Notes: generated by a model from the letters alone, not told the origin. DNA of 64,000 nt from Streptomyces sp. B93 (GCF_018070565.1 NZ_JAGPXL010000024.1:1-64000); one strand, 5' to 3'; counted from the first letter of the stretch, positions 7,909 to 16,342 are shown. Program-made: numbers and translations.

Positions 7909-9522
7909 TCACTCCGCGGGCTCTACCCCCGCCCTCAGCAACCCGTACGTGTACGCGTCCTCCAAGGCCTGCCAGGACGCGGCGATGACGTTCTCGGCGA
8001 CGCCCACCGTGGACCACTCGCCCGTGCCGTCGCTCGTGGAGATCAGGACGCGGGTGGTGGACTCGGTGCCGTGGACGCCCTCCAGGATGCGGACCTTGTA
8101 GTCGACCAGGTCCAGCTTGGCCAGCTGGGGGTAGATCTTCTCCAGGGCCACGCGCAGGGAGCGGTCGAGGGCGTTGACGGGGCCGTTGCCCTCGGCGGTG
8201 GCGACGATGCGCTCGCCCTTGGCCCAGAGCTTGACCGTGGCCTCGTTGGCGTGGGTGCCGTCGGGGCGGTCCTCGACGATGGCCCGCCAGGACTCGACCT
8301 CGAAGTAGCGCAGCGGCCTGCCGCCCTGGACCTCGGCGCGCAGCAGCAGTTCGAAGGAGGCGTCGGCGGCCTCGTAGGTGTAGCCCCTGAGTTCGCGGTC
8401 CTTGACCCGCTCCACGACCCGGCCGACCAGTTCGCGGTCGCCGCCCAGGTCGATGCCGAGTTCCTTGCCCTTCAGCTCGACGGAGGCGCGGCCCGCCATG
8501 TCGGAGACCAGCATCCGCATGGTGTTGCCGACCTGCTCGGGGTCGATGTGCTGGTAGAGGTCGGGGTCGACCTTGATGGCGGACGCGTGCAGGCCCGCCT
8601 TGTGGGCGAAGGCGGAGACGCCGACGTAGGGCTGGTGGGTGGAGGGGGTGAGGTTGACGACCTCGGCGATGGCGTGCGAGACGCGGGTCATCTCGCGGAG
8701 GCGGCCGTCGGGGAGGACCTTCTTGCCGTACTTCAGCTCCAGGGCGGCGACGACCGGGAAGAGGTTGGCGTTGCCGACGCGTTCGCCGTAGCCGTTGGCC
8801 GTGCACTGGACGTGGGTGGCGCCCGCGTCGACGGCGGCGAGGGTGTTGGCGACAGCGCAGCCGGTGTCGTCCTGGGCGTGGATGCCGAGCCGGGCGCCGG
8901 TGTCGGCCAGCACGGTCGACACGACCGCCTGTACCTGCGCCGGGAGCATGCCGCCGTTGGTGTCGCAGAGGATGACCACGTCGGCGCCGGCCTCGGACGC
9001 ATTGCGCACGACCGCCTTGGCGTACTCGGGGTTGGCGCGGTAGCCGTCGAAGAAGTGCTCGCAGTCGACGAAGACCCGGCGGCCCTGCTCACGGAGGTAG
9101 GAGACGGTGTCGCGGACCATCGCCAGGTTCTCGTCGAGGGTGGTGCGCAGGGCCAGCTCGACATGCCGGTCGTGGGACTTGGCGACCAGGGTGATCACCG
9201 GGGCTCCGGACTCCAGCAGCGCCCTGACCTGTGGGTCGTCGGCCGCCTTGGCCCCCGCGCGGCGGGTCGCGCCGAAGGCGACCAGCTGGGCGTGCCGGAA
9301 GACGATCTCCTGCTGGGCGCGGGCGAAGAACTCGGTGTCCCGGGGGTTGGCGCCGGGCCAGCCGCCCTCGATGAAGCCCACGCCGAAGTCGTCCAGGTGC
9401 CGTGCGATGGTCAGCTTGTCCGCGACGGTGAGGTTGATGCCCTCCCGCTGCGCGCCGTCGCGCAGGGTGGTGTCGAAGACGTGGAAAGAGTCGTCCAGCT
9501 CGCTGGTTGCCGTCTCGGTCAT
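7909..9522 (-). CDS. cimA: Citramalate synthase
   Basis: A 537-residue enzyme of the HMG-CoA-lyase-like TIM-barrel family. It condenses pyruvate with acetyl-CoA to (R)-citramalate, the first step of a threonine-independent route to isoleucine. The N-terminal barrel has FDTTLRDGAQREGINLT, the metal-binding start of the family, and the HAQDDTGCAVANTLAA region. The C-terminal third is the LeuA-type regulatory domain (VKDRELRGYTYEAADASFELL), expected to carry feedback control by isoleucine. CimA-type sequences differ from LeuA by lacking its longer N-terminal part. The ATG at 9522 has AGGAG 10 bases upstream. A probable attenuator and leader peptide precede it. Confidence 0.9.
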   Translation of the reverse strand: MTETATSELDDSFHVFDTTLRDGAQREGINLTVADKLTIARHLDDFGVGFIEGGWPGANPRDTEFFARAQQEIVFRHAQLVAFGATRRAGAKAADDPQVRALLESGAPVITLVAKSHDRHVELALRTTLDENLAMVRDTVSYLREQGRRVFVDCEHFFDGYRANPEYAKAVVRNASEAGADVVILCDTNGGMLPAQVQAVVSTVLADTGARLGIHAQDDTGCAVANTLAAVDAGATHVQCTANGYGERVGNANLFPVVAALELKYGKKVLPDGRLREMTRVSHAIAEVVNLTPSTHQPYVGVSAFAHKAGLHASAIKVDPDLYQHIDPEQVGNTMRMLVSDMAGRASVELKGKELGIDLGGDRELVGRVVERVKDRELRGYTYEAADASFELLLRAEVQGGRPLRYFEVESWRAIVEDRPDGTHANEATVKLWAKGERIVATAEGNGPVNALDRSLRVALEKIYPQLAKLDLVDYKVRILEGVHGTESTTRVLISTSDGTGEWSTVGVAENVIAASWQALEDAYTYGLLRAGVEPAE

Positions 9523-9625
9523 GGTCTGAAGGCTCCTGAGTTGATCTCGGTCTACCGGAATGACCGGCTCCACCGTCCCCCTATGGTCTCGCACGCTCTC
9601 CGCCCGGTATGGGATGGTCCGGGCA

Positions 9626-9654
9626 AAAGAAAAACCCCTCGCGGGTGCGAGAGG
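9626..9654 (-). terminator. Attenuator terminator in the cimA leader
   Basis: On the minus strand an 8-bp stem (CCTCTCGC with GCGAGGGG, one G-T pair, 4-base loop) is followed by TTTTT. It lies about 105 bases upstream of the cimA start and downstream of a short leader ORF, so it looks like a transcription attenuator rather than the end of another gene. Confidence 0.7.
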
Positions 9655-9709
9655 TCTGCGCGCGGGTCGAGGACGACGATGGCCGCCCGTACCTGGTCGT
9701 ACGTGGCGG

Positions 9710-9745
9710 TCACTGCGGACCGGCGCGCCTGCTGCCAATAATCAT
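9710..9745 (-). CDS. Putative cimA leader peptide (11 aa)
   Basis: A short ORF encoding MIIGSRRAGPQ sits 56 bases before the attenuator stem. Its second and third codons are both ATT, a rare isoleucine codon in this GC-rich genome; isoleucine is the end product of the cimA pathway. That is what an attenuation control codon pair would look like. The ribosome site is weak. An overlapping reading frame has Ile-Val-Val-Leu codons nearer the stem and is an alternative sensor. Confidence 0.45.
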   Translation of the reverse strand: MIIGSRRAGPQ

Positions 9746-9830
9746 GGCGAACGAGAGCACGGAGGCAGTCTGGCACAGACGGTCACCGGATCTCACCGCT
9801 GTCTCAGGATTCGGGCGCCCGTCCAGGACG

Positions 9831-10430
9831 TCAGGGCGCGGACAGCGTCTCGTCGAGGAATTCCCGTACGTGCGCGAGGACCCGCTCCCGGTCGGTGCCC
9901 CGCAGCCCGATCGCCACATGGATGGAGAAGCCGTCCAGGAGCGCCCGCAGCCGGGCGGCGAACCGGTCGGGGTCGACCGCGCGGAACTCGCCGCGTGAGA
10001 GGCCCTCGCCGAGCAGCGCCACCAGATCGCGGTGCCAGGCCCCCTCGATGGCGGCCTGGCGCTCGCGGGCGCTGTCGTCGGCGTTCTGCGACCGGTTCCA
10101 GACCTCCAGCCACAGGGTCCAGTGCGGATCGCGGTGACCGTCGGGCACATACAGGTCGACATAGGCGTCGAGCCGCTCCCGCGCGGACACGGCACGGTCC
10201 ATCAGCCGCCCCCGCTCGACCCCTAGCCGCCCCTCACTCCACTCCAGGGTGCGCAGCAACAGCTCGTCCTTGGACCGGAAGTAGTACAGCAGATGACCGC
10301 TGCTCATCCCGACCTCACGCCCGAGCCCCGCCATGGTCAGCTTCTCCAGCCCACGCTCGGCGATCATCGCCATGGCCGCGGCGAGGACGTCCTCGCGGGG
10401 CGGGGCGGGCCTGCGCTGCGCACCGGCCAT
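9831..10430 (-). CDS. TetR-family transcriptional regulator of the urease-like operon
   Basis: A 199-residue regulator with an N-terminal helix-turn-helix, MAGLGREVGMSSGHLLYYFRSKDEL, typical of TetR proteins, and a helical ligand-binding domain. The ATG at 10430 is only 10 bases after the agmatine deiminase stop, and its AGGAG ribosome site overlaps that stop, so it is the last gene of the operon. The two palindromes at 13845-13884 upstream of the operon fit an autoregulatory operator. The inducer is unknown; an intermediate of the pathway is a reasonable guess. Confidence 0.85.
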   Translation of the reverse strand: MAGAQRRPAPPREDVLAAAMAMIAERGLEKLTMAGLGREVGMSSGHLLYYFRSKDELLLRTLEWSEGRLGVERGRLMDRAVSARERLDAYVDLYVPDGHRDPHWTLWLEVWNRSQNADDSARERQAAIEGAWHRDLVALLGEGLSRGEFRAVDPDRFAARLRALLDGFSIHVAIGLRGTDRERVLAHVREFLDETLSAP

Positions 10431-10440
10431 CGAACGGCTC

Positions 10441-11466
10441 CTAGATCCTCGGCTGCTGCTGGGTGATGCAGTGGATGCCCCCGCCACCGGCGAAGATCGT
10501 ACGCGCGTCGACGAGGGTCACGATCCGGTCGGGGAACAGACGGCGGAAGATGCCCGCGGCCGTCTCGTCGCGGGGGTCGTCGAAGGCGCAGAGGACGACG
10601 CCGCCGTTGCAGAGGTAGTGGTTGATGTAGGAGTAGTCGGCCCAGTGTCCGTCGGCCTCCAGGACGGTCGGGGCGGGTACCTCGACGACCTCGAGGGGGC
10701 GGCCCCGGGCGTCGGTCTGCGTCCGCAGCAGGCCGATGACCTCCCGGGTCACCTCGTGGTCGGGGTGTGCCGGGTCGGGCTGGTGGTGGGCGACGACCAC
10801 GCCGGGGCGGGCGAAGGCGGCGACGATGTCGACGTGGCCGAGGGTGCCGTAGCCATACGGGGGGTAGTCGGCGGTGAGGCCGCGCGGCAGCCAGATCGCC
10901 TTGCGGGTGCCGAGCCGGGCGTGGATCTCCGCCTCGGCCTCCGCCCTCGTCCAGCCGGGGTTGCGTTCGGGGCCGAGCTGCACGGTCTCCGTCAGCAGGA
11001 CCGTGCCCTCGCCGTCGACGTGGATCGCGCCGCCCTCGTTGACCAGCGGTGAGGTGTACGTCGTCGTGGCGCCCGCGAGGTCCGCGACGTACGCGGCGAT
11101 CTTCGCGTCGTGCTCCCAGCGGGCCCAGTGCTGGGCGCCCCAGCCGTTGAACGTCCAGTCGACGGCGGCCAGTTCACCCCGGCCGTTGGTAAGAAAGGTG
11201 GGCCCGATGTCCCGCATCCAGGCGTCGTCGAGTTCGCGCTCCACGGTGTCGACGCCGTCACCGAGCAGTTCCCGGGCGTCCGCCGACTGCCCGGGCCCGC
11301 ACACCACGGTCACCGGTTCGAAGCGGCGGATCGTCCGGGCCACGGCCGCCCAGGCGGCCCGGGCCTCCGCCAGCTCCCCGGGGTCGTCGAAGGTCGGGTT
11401 GGCGCCCGGCCAGGCCATCCAGGTGCGCTCGTGCGGGGCCCACTCGGGGGGCATACGGAAGGTCAT
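10441..11466 (-). CDS. aguA: Agmatine deiminase (peptidylarginine-deiminase family)
   Basis: A 341-residue enzyme of the guanidino-modifying family. It hydrolyses agmatine to N-carbamoylputrescine and ammonia. The start MPPEWAPHERTWMAWPG is characteristic. The catalytic Cys lies in GGGGIHCITQQQP near the C-terminus, a His-Asp pair in GTLGHVDIVAAF, and the substrate-contact region is DDAWMRDIGPTF. It lies between the urease-like alpha subunit (8-base gap) and the TetR gene in one operon. The exact guanidino substrate is inferred from family resemblance. Confidence 0.87.
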   Translation of the reverse strand: MTFRMPPEWAPHERTWMAWPGANPTFDDPGELAEARAAWAAVARTIRRFEPVTVVCGPGQSADARELLGDGVDTVERELDDAWMRDIGPTFLTNGRGELAAVDWTFNGWGAQHWARWEHDAKIAAYVADLAGATTTYTSPLVNEGGAIHVDGEGTVLLTETVQLGPERNPGWTRAEAEAEIHARLGTRKAIWLPRGLTADYPPYGYGTLGHVDIVAAFARPGVVVAHHQPDPAHPDHEVTREVIGLLRTQTDARGRPLEVVEVPAPTVLEADGHWADYSYINHYLCNGGVVLCAFDDPRDETAAGIFRRLFPDRIVTLVDARTIFAGGGGIHCITQQQPRI

Positions 11467-11474
11467 CGGCGGTC

Positions 11475-13148
11475 CTAGAGGAAGTACAGGCGGTTGAGGG
11501 AGACGGAGTCGGCCGGTTCCGAGCGCAGCGGCTCCCCGTCCAGCGTGACCAGGCCCGTGCGCTGATCGACGTCGACGGCCCCGGTACGGGAGTTCAGCCG
11601 CAGGTCGGCCGGTCCGATGCCGCGGGTGCCGCGCACGGCGACGCGTCGGCGCCGGGTGGGCATCGTGTCGTGGCCCTGGTCCAGGGCGGCCTGGGCCACG
11701 AAGGCCACGGAGATGTCGGCCGGAGTGGCGCCGTACGCCCCGAACTGCGGGCCCAGGACGAGGGGTTCACAGGTGTCCGTGGCCGCGTTGGGGTCGCCGA
11801 CCACGCCGTACGCCGGGAACCCCGACTTCAGCACCAGCTGCGGCTTGGCACCGAAGAACTCCGGCCGCCACAGCACGATGTCGGCGAGCTTGCCGACCTC
11901 CAGCGAGCCCACCTCGTGCGCCAGCCCGTGGGCGATGGCGGGGTTGACGGTGAGCTTGGCCAGGTAGCGCAGGACGCGCTCGTTGTCGTGGCCGTCGTCC
12001 GGGGCGCCGAACTCGGCCTTCATCTTCCCGGCCATGGCGAACGTACGGCGGACGGTCTCGCCCGCCCGGCCCATGCCCTGCGCGTCGGAGGAGGTGATGC
12101 CGATCGCGCCCAGGTCGTGCAGCACGTCCTCGGCGCCCATGGTCCCGGCGCGGATGCGGTCGCGGGCCATGGCGGCGTCGCCCGGCAGGTCGGTCTTGAG
12201 GTCGTGGACGGAGACGATCATGCCGTAGTGCTCGGCGACCGCGTCCCGGCCGAAGGGCAGGGTGGGGTTGGTGGAGGAGCCGATGACGTTGGGGACGCCC
12301 GCCATCTTCAGCACGTTCGGGACATGTCCGCCGCCGCAGCCCTCGATGTGGAAGGCGTGGATGGTGCGGCCCTCCAGCACGCGCAGGGTGTCCTCGACGG
12401 ACAGGCACTCGTTGAGGCCGTCGCTGTGCAGGGCCACCTGGACGTCGTGCTCCTCGGCGACGCGCAGGGCGGTGTCCAGGGCCCGGGTGTGGGCGCCCAT
12501 GTCCTCGTGCACCTTGAACCCGGACGCGCCCCCTTCGGCCAGCGCTTCCACCAGCGGCGCGGCGTCGGACGACGAACCCCGGCCCAGGAAGCCGATGTTG
12601 ACCGGCCAGGCATCGAAGGCGCCGAACGCGCGCCGCAGCGCCCAGGGCGAGTTGACACCGACGCCCCAGACCGGCCCGAACTCCTGCCCGATGATGGTGG
12701 TCACCCCGGAGGCCAGCGAGGCCTCCATGATCCGCGGCGACAGCAGGTGGACATGGGTGTCGACCGCTCCGGCGGTGGCGATCAGCCCCTCGCCGGACAC
12801 GATGGTGGTGCCGGTGCCGACCACGACGTCCACCCCGTCGAGGGTGTCGGGGTTCCCGGCCCGCCCGATCGCGCTGATCCGGCCCTCGCGGATGCCGATG
12901 GACACCTTGCGGACGCCCTGCACGGCGTCGATCACGACGACGTTGCTGATGACGACGTCGCAGGTGTCGCGTACGGCGGCGGCCTTGAGGTGCAGCCCGT
13001 CGCGGGCGGTCTTGCCGAAACCGGCCAGGAACTCGTCGCCGTAGGACTGCGCGTCGGACTCGACGCGGATCACCAGCCCGGAGTCCCCGAGCCTGATCCG
13101 GTCCCCGGCCCGCGGTCCGTGCACCGAGGCGTACTCGTACGGGTCCAT
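11475..13148 (-). CDS. ureC: Urease-like alpha subunit, altered flap
   Basis: A 557-residue amidohydrolase of the urease alpha family. The nickel ligands are all present: H132 and H134 (THVHLLSPR), the lysine that is carbamylated K212 with H214 (GFKVHEDMG), H241 (HSDGLNE), H267 (FHIEGCGGGH) and D355 (SSDAQGMGR). Several residues around them differ from classical ureases: the flap reads IVSVHDL where ureases have MVCHHL, so the flap Cys is Val, and HEDWG is HEDMG. Start MDPYEYASVHGPRAGD is standard. It begins 1 base after the gamma-beta gene stop. No maturation genes (ureD, F, G) are in the window. It may be a true second urease or may act on another ureido compound. Confidence 0.85.
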   Translation of the reverse strand: MDPYEYASVHGPRAGDRIRLGDSGLVIRVESDAQSYGDEFLAGFGKTARDGLHLKAAAVRDTCDVVISNVVVIDAVQGVRKVSIGIREGRISAIGRAGNPDTLDGVDVVVGTGTTIVSGEGLIATAGAVDTHVHLLSPRIMEASLASGVTTIIGQEFGPVWGVGVNSPWALRRAFGAFDAWPVNIGFLGRGSSSDAAPLVEALAEGGASGFKVHEDMGAHTRALDTALRVAEEHDVQVALHSDGLNECLSVEDTLRVLEGRTIHAFHIEGCGGGHVPNVLKMAGVPNVIGSSTNPTLPFGRDAVAEHYGMIVSVHDLKTDLPGDAAMARDRIRAGTMGAEDVLHDLGAIGITSSDAQGMGRAGETVRRTFAMAGKMKAEFGAPDDGHDNERVLRYLAKLTVNPAIAHGLAHEVGSLEVGKLADIVLWRPEFFGAKPQLVLKSGFPAYGVVGDPNAATDTCEPLVLGPQFGAYGATPADISVAFVAQAALDQGHDTMPTRRRRVAVRGTRGIGPADLRLNSRTGAVDVDQRTGLVTLDGEPLRSEPADSVSLNRLYFL

Positions 13149-13149
13149 C

Positions 13150-13824
13150 TCACGCTCCCAGATATCCGCAGGCGGCGGCCCTGCGCAGGGCCTCTTCCCG
13201 GGCGCCGGGCGCGTCCAGCGGCCCGTCGACGAGCCCGGCGAACCCGATGGCCACCCGCGCCCCGCCGATGGGGACGAGCCCGACCTCGACGCTCTCCCCC
13301 GGCCCGAACCGCACCGACGACCCCGCGGGCACCGCCAGCCGCATCCCGTAGGCCCGTTCCCGTACGAAGTCCAGCCGCGGGTTGGCCTCGAAGAAGTGGA
13401 AGTGGGAGGTGACGGAGACCGGCACGGTCGCGGTGTTGGTGACGGTGAGCCGTACGGCGGCGACCGGCTCCTCGTGCGCGGGGCCGGGGAGCAGCGCACC
13501 CGGCGCCTCCTCTCCCCCGCCACCGCCGAGGGGGTCGGTGACGACCGCGAGCCGGGAGCCGTCGTCGAAGACGGCCTCGACATGGACCTCGGTGACCACG
13601 TCCGCCACGCCCGGCAGCACGTCGTCGGGGCCGAGCACGGACCGGGCGGCCTCGATGGCCTCGGCCAGTCGGCGGCCGTCCCGGGCGGCCTCGCACACGG
13701 TGTCCGCGATGAGGGCCGTCGCCTCCGGCACGTTCAGCCGCAGCCCCCGGGCCCGGCGGGCACGGGCCAGTTCGGCGGCGCCGAAGAGCAGCAGCCGGTC
13801 CCGTTCGGTGGGGGTCAGTCGCAT
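13150..13824 (-). CDS. ureAB: Urease-like gamma-beta fusion subunit
   Basis: A 224-residue fusion of the two small urease subunits. Residues 1-100 are gamma-like (MRLTPTERDRLLLFGAAELA, later DVLPGVADVVTEVHVEA). From about residue 110 it is beta-like, with SHFHFFEANPRLDFVRERAYG, close to the HFHFFE signature. The linker is Gly/Glu-rich (GGGGGEEAPGA). Classical bacterial ureases encode these subunits separately, though fusions are known. The ATG at 13824 has a strong GGAGGAGGTG ribosome site. It is the first gene of an operon with the alpha subunit, agmatine deiminase and TetR. Confidence 0.87.
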   Translation of the reverse strand: MRLTPTERDRLLLFGAAELARARRARGLRLNVPEATALIADTVCEAARDGRRLAEAIEAARSVLGPDDVLPGVADVVTEVHVEAVFDDGSRLAVVTDPLGGGGGEEAPGALLPGPAHEEPVAAVRLTVTNTATVPVSVTSHFHFFEANPRLDFVRERAYGMRLAVPAGSSVRFGPGESVEVGLVPIGGARVAIGFAGLVDGPLDAPGAREEALRRAAACGYLGA

Positions 13825-13844
13825 GAGGGGGCACCTCCTCCGGT

Positions 13845-13884
13845 GTTAGAGCAGCACTCTAACCCGTTAGAGCGCCGTTCTAAA
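13845..13884. promoter_or_regulatory. Two tandem palindromes, probable TetR operator
   Basis: Site 1 at 13845-13863 is GTTAGAG-N5-CTCTAAC, perfect in both arms. Site 2 at 13866-13884 is GTTAGAG-N5-TTCTAAA, with two mismatches in the right arm. Their centres are 21 bases apart, two helical turns, so both would face the same side of the DNA. They lie just upstream of the operon's first ribosome site. The operon ends in a TetR gene, and the AGA(G/A)...(C/T)TCT layout is common in TetR operators. Confidence 0.68.
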
Positions 13885-13903
13885 ACGGATGGGGGCATAC
13901 GAA

Positions 13904-13939
13904 CGAGGCCCGCACCCCATGACCGGGTTGCGGGCCTCG
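13904..13939 (-). terminator. Hairpin terminator after ilvE
   Basis: An 11-bp stem (CGAGGCCCGCA with its complement, 14-base loop) lies 16 bases beyond the ilvE stop. There is no long T-run, as is usual in Streptomyces. Confidence 0.65.
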
Positions 13940-13955
13940 CCAAGAAGCGGAAGGG

Positions 13956-15044
13956 TCAGCTCAGCTGGTGCATCCAGCCGTGGGTGTCCTCGGCGGTCCC
14001 CCGCTGGATGTCCAGCAGCGCGGACCGCAGCCGCATCGTCGCCTCGCCGGGCTGCCCGTCGGAGTGCTGCCACTCGGCGCCGGTGCGCTTGACCGTGCCG
14101 ACCGGTGTGATCACCGCGGCGGTGCCGCAGGCGAAGACCTCGGTGAGGCTGCCGTTCTCCGCGTCGCGCTGCCACTGGTCGATGGAGACACGGCCCTCCT
14201 CGGCCTCGTAGCCGAGGTCGCGGGCGACGGTGAGGAGGCTGTCGCGGGTGACGCCCTCCAGGATGGAACCGGTGAGGGTGGGGGTGACGATCTTGTTGCC
14301 GTACACGAAGTACAGGTTCATGCCGCCGAGTTCCTCGACCCACTTGTGCTCGACCGCATCGAGGTAGCAGACCTGGTCGCACCCCTTGGCGGCGGCCTCG
14401 GCCTGGGCGAGCAGGGAGGCGGCGTAGTTGCCGCCGGTCTTGGCGTCGCCCATGCCGCCGGGGACGGCGCGGACGCGGTCCTCGGAGAGCCAGATGGAGA
14501 CCGGCTTGACGCCACCGGGGAAGTAGGCCCCGGCCGGGCAGGCGATGACCAGGAACAGGTACTCGCCAGCGGGCTTCACACCGAGACCGACCTCGGTGGC
14601 GATCATGAACGGCCGCAGGTAGAGGGACTCCTCGCCGCCGTGCGCCGGCACCCAGGCCTGGTCCTGGCGGACCAGCGCGTCACAGGCCTCGATGAAGGTC
14701 TCGACCGGCAGTTCGGGCATGGCCAGGCGCCGGGCTGAGCGCTGGAAGCGCAGGGCGTTCCGGTCGGGGCGGAACGTGGCGACCGAGCCGTCGGGGCGAC
14801 GGTAGGCCTTCAGCCCCTCGAAGATCTCCTGCGCGTAGTGCAGGACGTTGGTGGCCGGGTCGAGGGGGATCGGCGCGTACGGGACGAGCTGTCCGTCGTG
14901 CCAGCCGCGGCCCTCGGTCCACTTGATCGTCACCATGTGGTCGGTGAAGTGGCGGCCGAACCCGGGGTTGGCCAGTATGGCCTCCCGCTCGGCGTCGGAG
15001 AGCGGGCTGGCGGAGGGCTTGAGCTCGATCGTGGGCGTCGTCAT
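13956..15044 (-). CDS. ilvE: Branched-chain amino acid aminotransferase
   Basis: A 362-residue class IV PLP aminotransferase. It makes the last step of leucine, isoleucine and valine synthesis from the 2-oxo acids, with glutamate as donor, and runs in reverse for catabolism and branched fatty acid starters. The PLP lysine lies in MGDAKTGGNYAASL. Other landmarks are HYAQEIFEGLKAYRRPDGS and EVFACGTAAVITPVG near the C-terminus. The length fits the actinobacterial type. It starts with ATG at 15044. It is monocistronic between two hairpin terminators, with leuB upstream on the same strand. Confidence 0.93.
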   Translation of the reverse strand: MTTPTIELKPSASPLSDAEREAILANPGFGRHFTDHMVTIKWTEGRGWHDGQLVPYAPIPLDPATNVLHYAQEIFEGLKAYRRPDGSVATFRPDRNALRFQRSARRLAMPELPVETFIEACDALVRQDQAWVPAHGGEESLYLRPFMIATEVGLGVKPAGEYLFLVIACPAGAYFPGGVKPVSIWLSEDRVRAVPGGMGDAKTGGNYAASLLAQAEAAAKGCDQVCYLDAVEHKWVEELGGMNLYFVYGNKIVTPTLTGSILEGVTRDSLLTVARDLGYEAEEGRVSIDQWQRDAENGSLTEVFACGTAAVITPVGTVKRTGAEWQHSDGQPGEATMRLRSALLDIQRGTAEDTHGWMHQLS

Positions 15045-15155
15045 GAGTGGTTGTCCTTCACCGGTTGTAGTGACGGGCCGCGCTCACGCCCGTCGCGGCC
15101 GGTGGCCAGTGCTAGGACGTCCGAGCATTCCCTCATTCCGCGGCTCCGCGTTCGA

Positions 15156-15161
15156 TTATCG
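15156..15161 (-). promoter_or_regulatory. Possible ilvE -10 box
   Basis: On the minus strand GATAAT, close to the -10 consensus, lies about 112 bases before the ilvE ATG; a weak TTCTTC lies 17 bases upstream of it. The 254-base gap between leuB and ilvE has no attenuator that I can see. Confidence 0.3.
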
Positions 15162-15246
15162 CGCGCGGGTCGCCGAGGAAGAAACGCGGAAGAAAACGGT
15201 GTGAACGGGGCCCAGGGTTGATGGTGGCACCCGGCGGGGACATGCG

Positions 15247-15281
15247 GAAGCCGCCGGGTGCGGATGCGACCCGGCGGCTTC
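15247..15281 (-). terminator. Hairpin terminator after leuB
   Basis: A perfect 13-bp stem (GAAGCCGCCGGGT with its complement, 9-base loop) begins 17 bases beyond the leuB stop. Confidence 0.75.
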
Positions 15282-15298
15282 GAGGAGGAACCGACGGG

Positions 15299-16342
15299 TC
15301 AGCCGGCTACTCGTACGGCGAGCGCGTCGCCGATCTCGGCGGTGGAGCGGGCGGGCCCGCCGACCCGGTCGGCCAGGTCGGCGGCGACCGCGTCCTCGAT
15401 CCGGGTCGCCTCGGCGTCGCGGCCGAGGTGACGCAGGAGCAGCGCGACGGACAGGACGGTGGCCGTGGGGTCGGCCTTGCCCTGGCCCGCGATGTCCGGG
15501 GCCGAGCCGTGCACCGGCTCGAACATGGACGGGAACTCGCCGGAGGGGTTGATGTTCCCGCTCGCGGCGACGCCGATGCCGCCGGAGACGGCCGCGGCGA
15601 GGTCGGTGATGATGTCGCCGAAGAGGTTGTCGGTGACGATCACGTCGAAGCGCTCGGGCTGGGTGACGAGGTAGATCGTCGCCGCGTCGACGTGGATGTA
15701 CTCGGTGCTGACCTCGGGGTACTCGGCGGCCACCGCGTTGAAGACGTTCGTCCACAGATGACCGGCGAAGGTCAGCACGTTGTTCTTGTGGACCAGCGTG
15801 AGCTTCTTGCGCGGGCGGGCCTGGGCGCGGGCGAAGGCGTCGCGGACGACGCGCTCGACGCCGTAGGCGGTGTTGACGGACACCTCGGTGGCGACCTCGT
15901 GCTCGGTGCCCTTGCGGATGGCGCCGCCGTTGCCGGTGTACGGGCCCTCGGTGCCCTCGCGGACGACCACGAAGTCGATCTCCGGCTGGCCCTTCAGGGG
16001 CGTCTCGACACCCGGCAGCAGCTTGCTCGGCCGCAGGTTGACGTGGTGGTCGAAGGCGAAGCGGAGCTTGAGCAGGAAGCCGCGCTCCAGGACGCCGGAG
16101 GGGACGCTGGGGTCCCCGATGGCGCCGAGCAGGATGGCGTCGTGGCCCTTGAGGGCGTCGAGGTCGGCGTCGGTGAGGGTCTCACCGGTGGCGTGGTAGC
16201 GCCGGGCGCCGAAGTCGTACTCCTTGGTCTCCAGCTTCACATCCTGCGGGAGGACGGCGGAGAGGACCTTGAGGCCTTCGGTCACGACCTCCTGGCCGAT
16301 GCCGTCACCGGGGATCACTGCGAGATTGATGCTGCGAGACAT
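15299..16342 (-). CDS. leuB: 3-isopropylmalate dehydrogenase
   Basis: A 347-residue NAD-dependent decarboxylating dehydrogenase that turns 3-isopropylmalate into 2-oxoisocaproate for leucine. The same enzyme can process 3-methylmalate in the citramalate route started by CimA. Landmarks are LAVIPGDGIGQEV at the N-terminus, the substrate/metal region VTDNLFGDIITDLAA, and the NAD-binding MFEPVHGSAPDIAGQGKADP. I use the ATG at 16342 (MSRSINLAV), which matches the family start, rather than the upstream in-frame ATG at 16378. A hairpin terminator follows. Confidence 0.93.
   Translation of the reverse strand: MSRSINLAVIPGDGIGQEVVTEGLKVLSAVLPQDVKLETKEYDFGARRYHATGETLTDADLDALKGHDAILLGAIGDPSVPSGVLERGFLLKLRFAFDHHVNLRPSKLLPGVETPLKGQPEIDFVVVREGTEGPYTGNGGAIRKGTEHEVATEVSVNTAYGVERVVRDAFARAQARPRKKLTLVHKNNVLTFAGHLWTNVFNAVAAEYPEVSTEYIHVDAATIYLVTQPERFDVIVTDNLFGDIITDLAAAVSGGIGVAASGNINPSGEFPSMFEPVHGSAPDIAGQGKADPTATVLSVALLLRHLGRDAEATRIEDAVAADLADRVGGPARSTAEIGDALAVRVAG

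Noticed and set aside
9552..9776. Longer leader ORF with Ile-Val-Val-Leu before cimA
   Set aside because: It starts with GTG without a ribosome site and runs through the terminator, which a leader peptide should not do. Kept only as an alternative sensor in the cimA leader entry.
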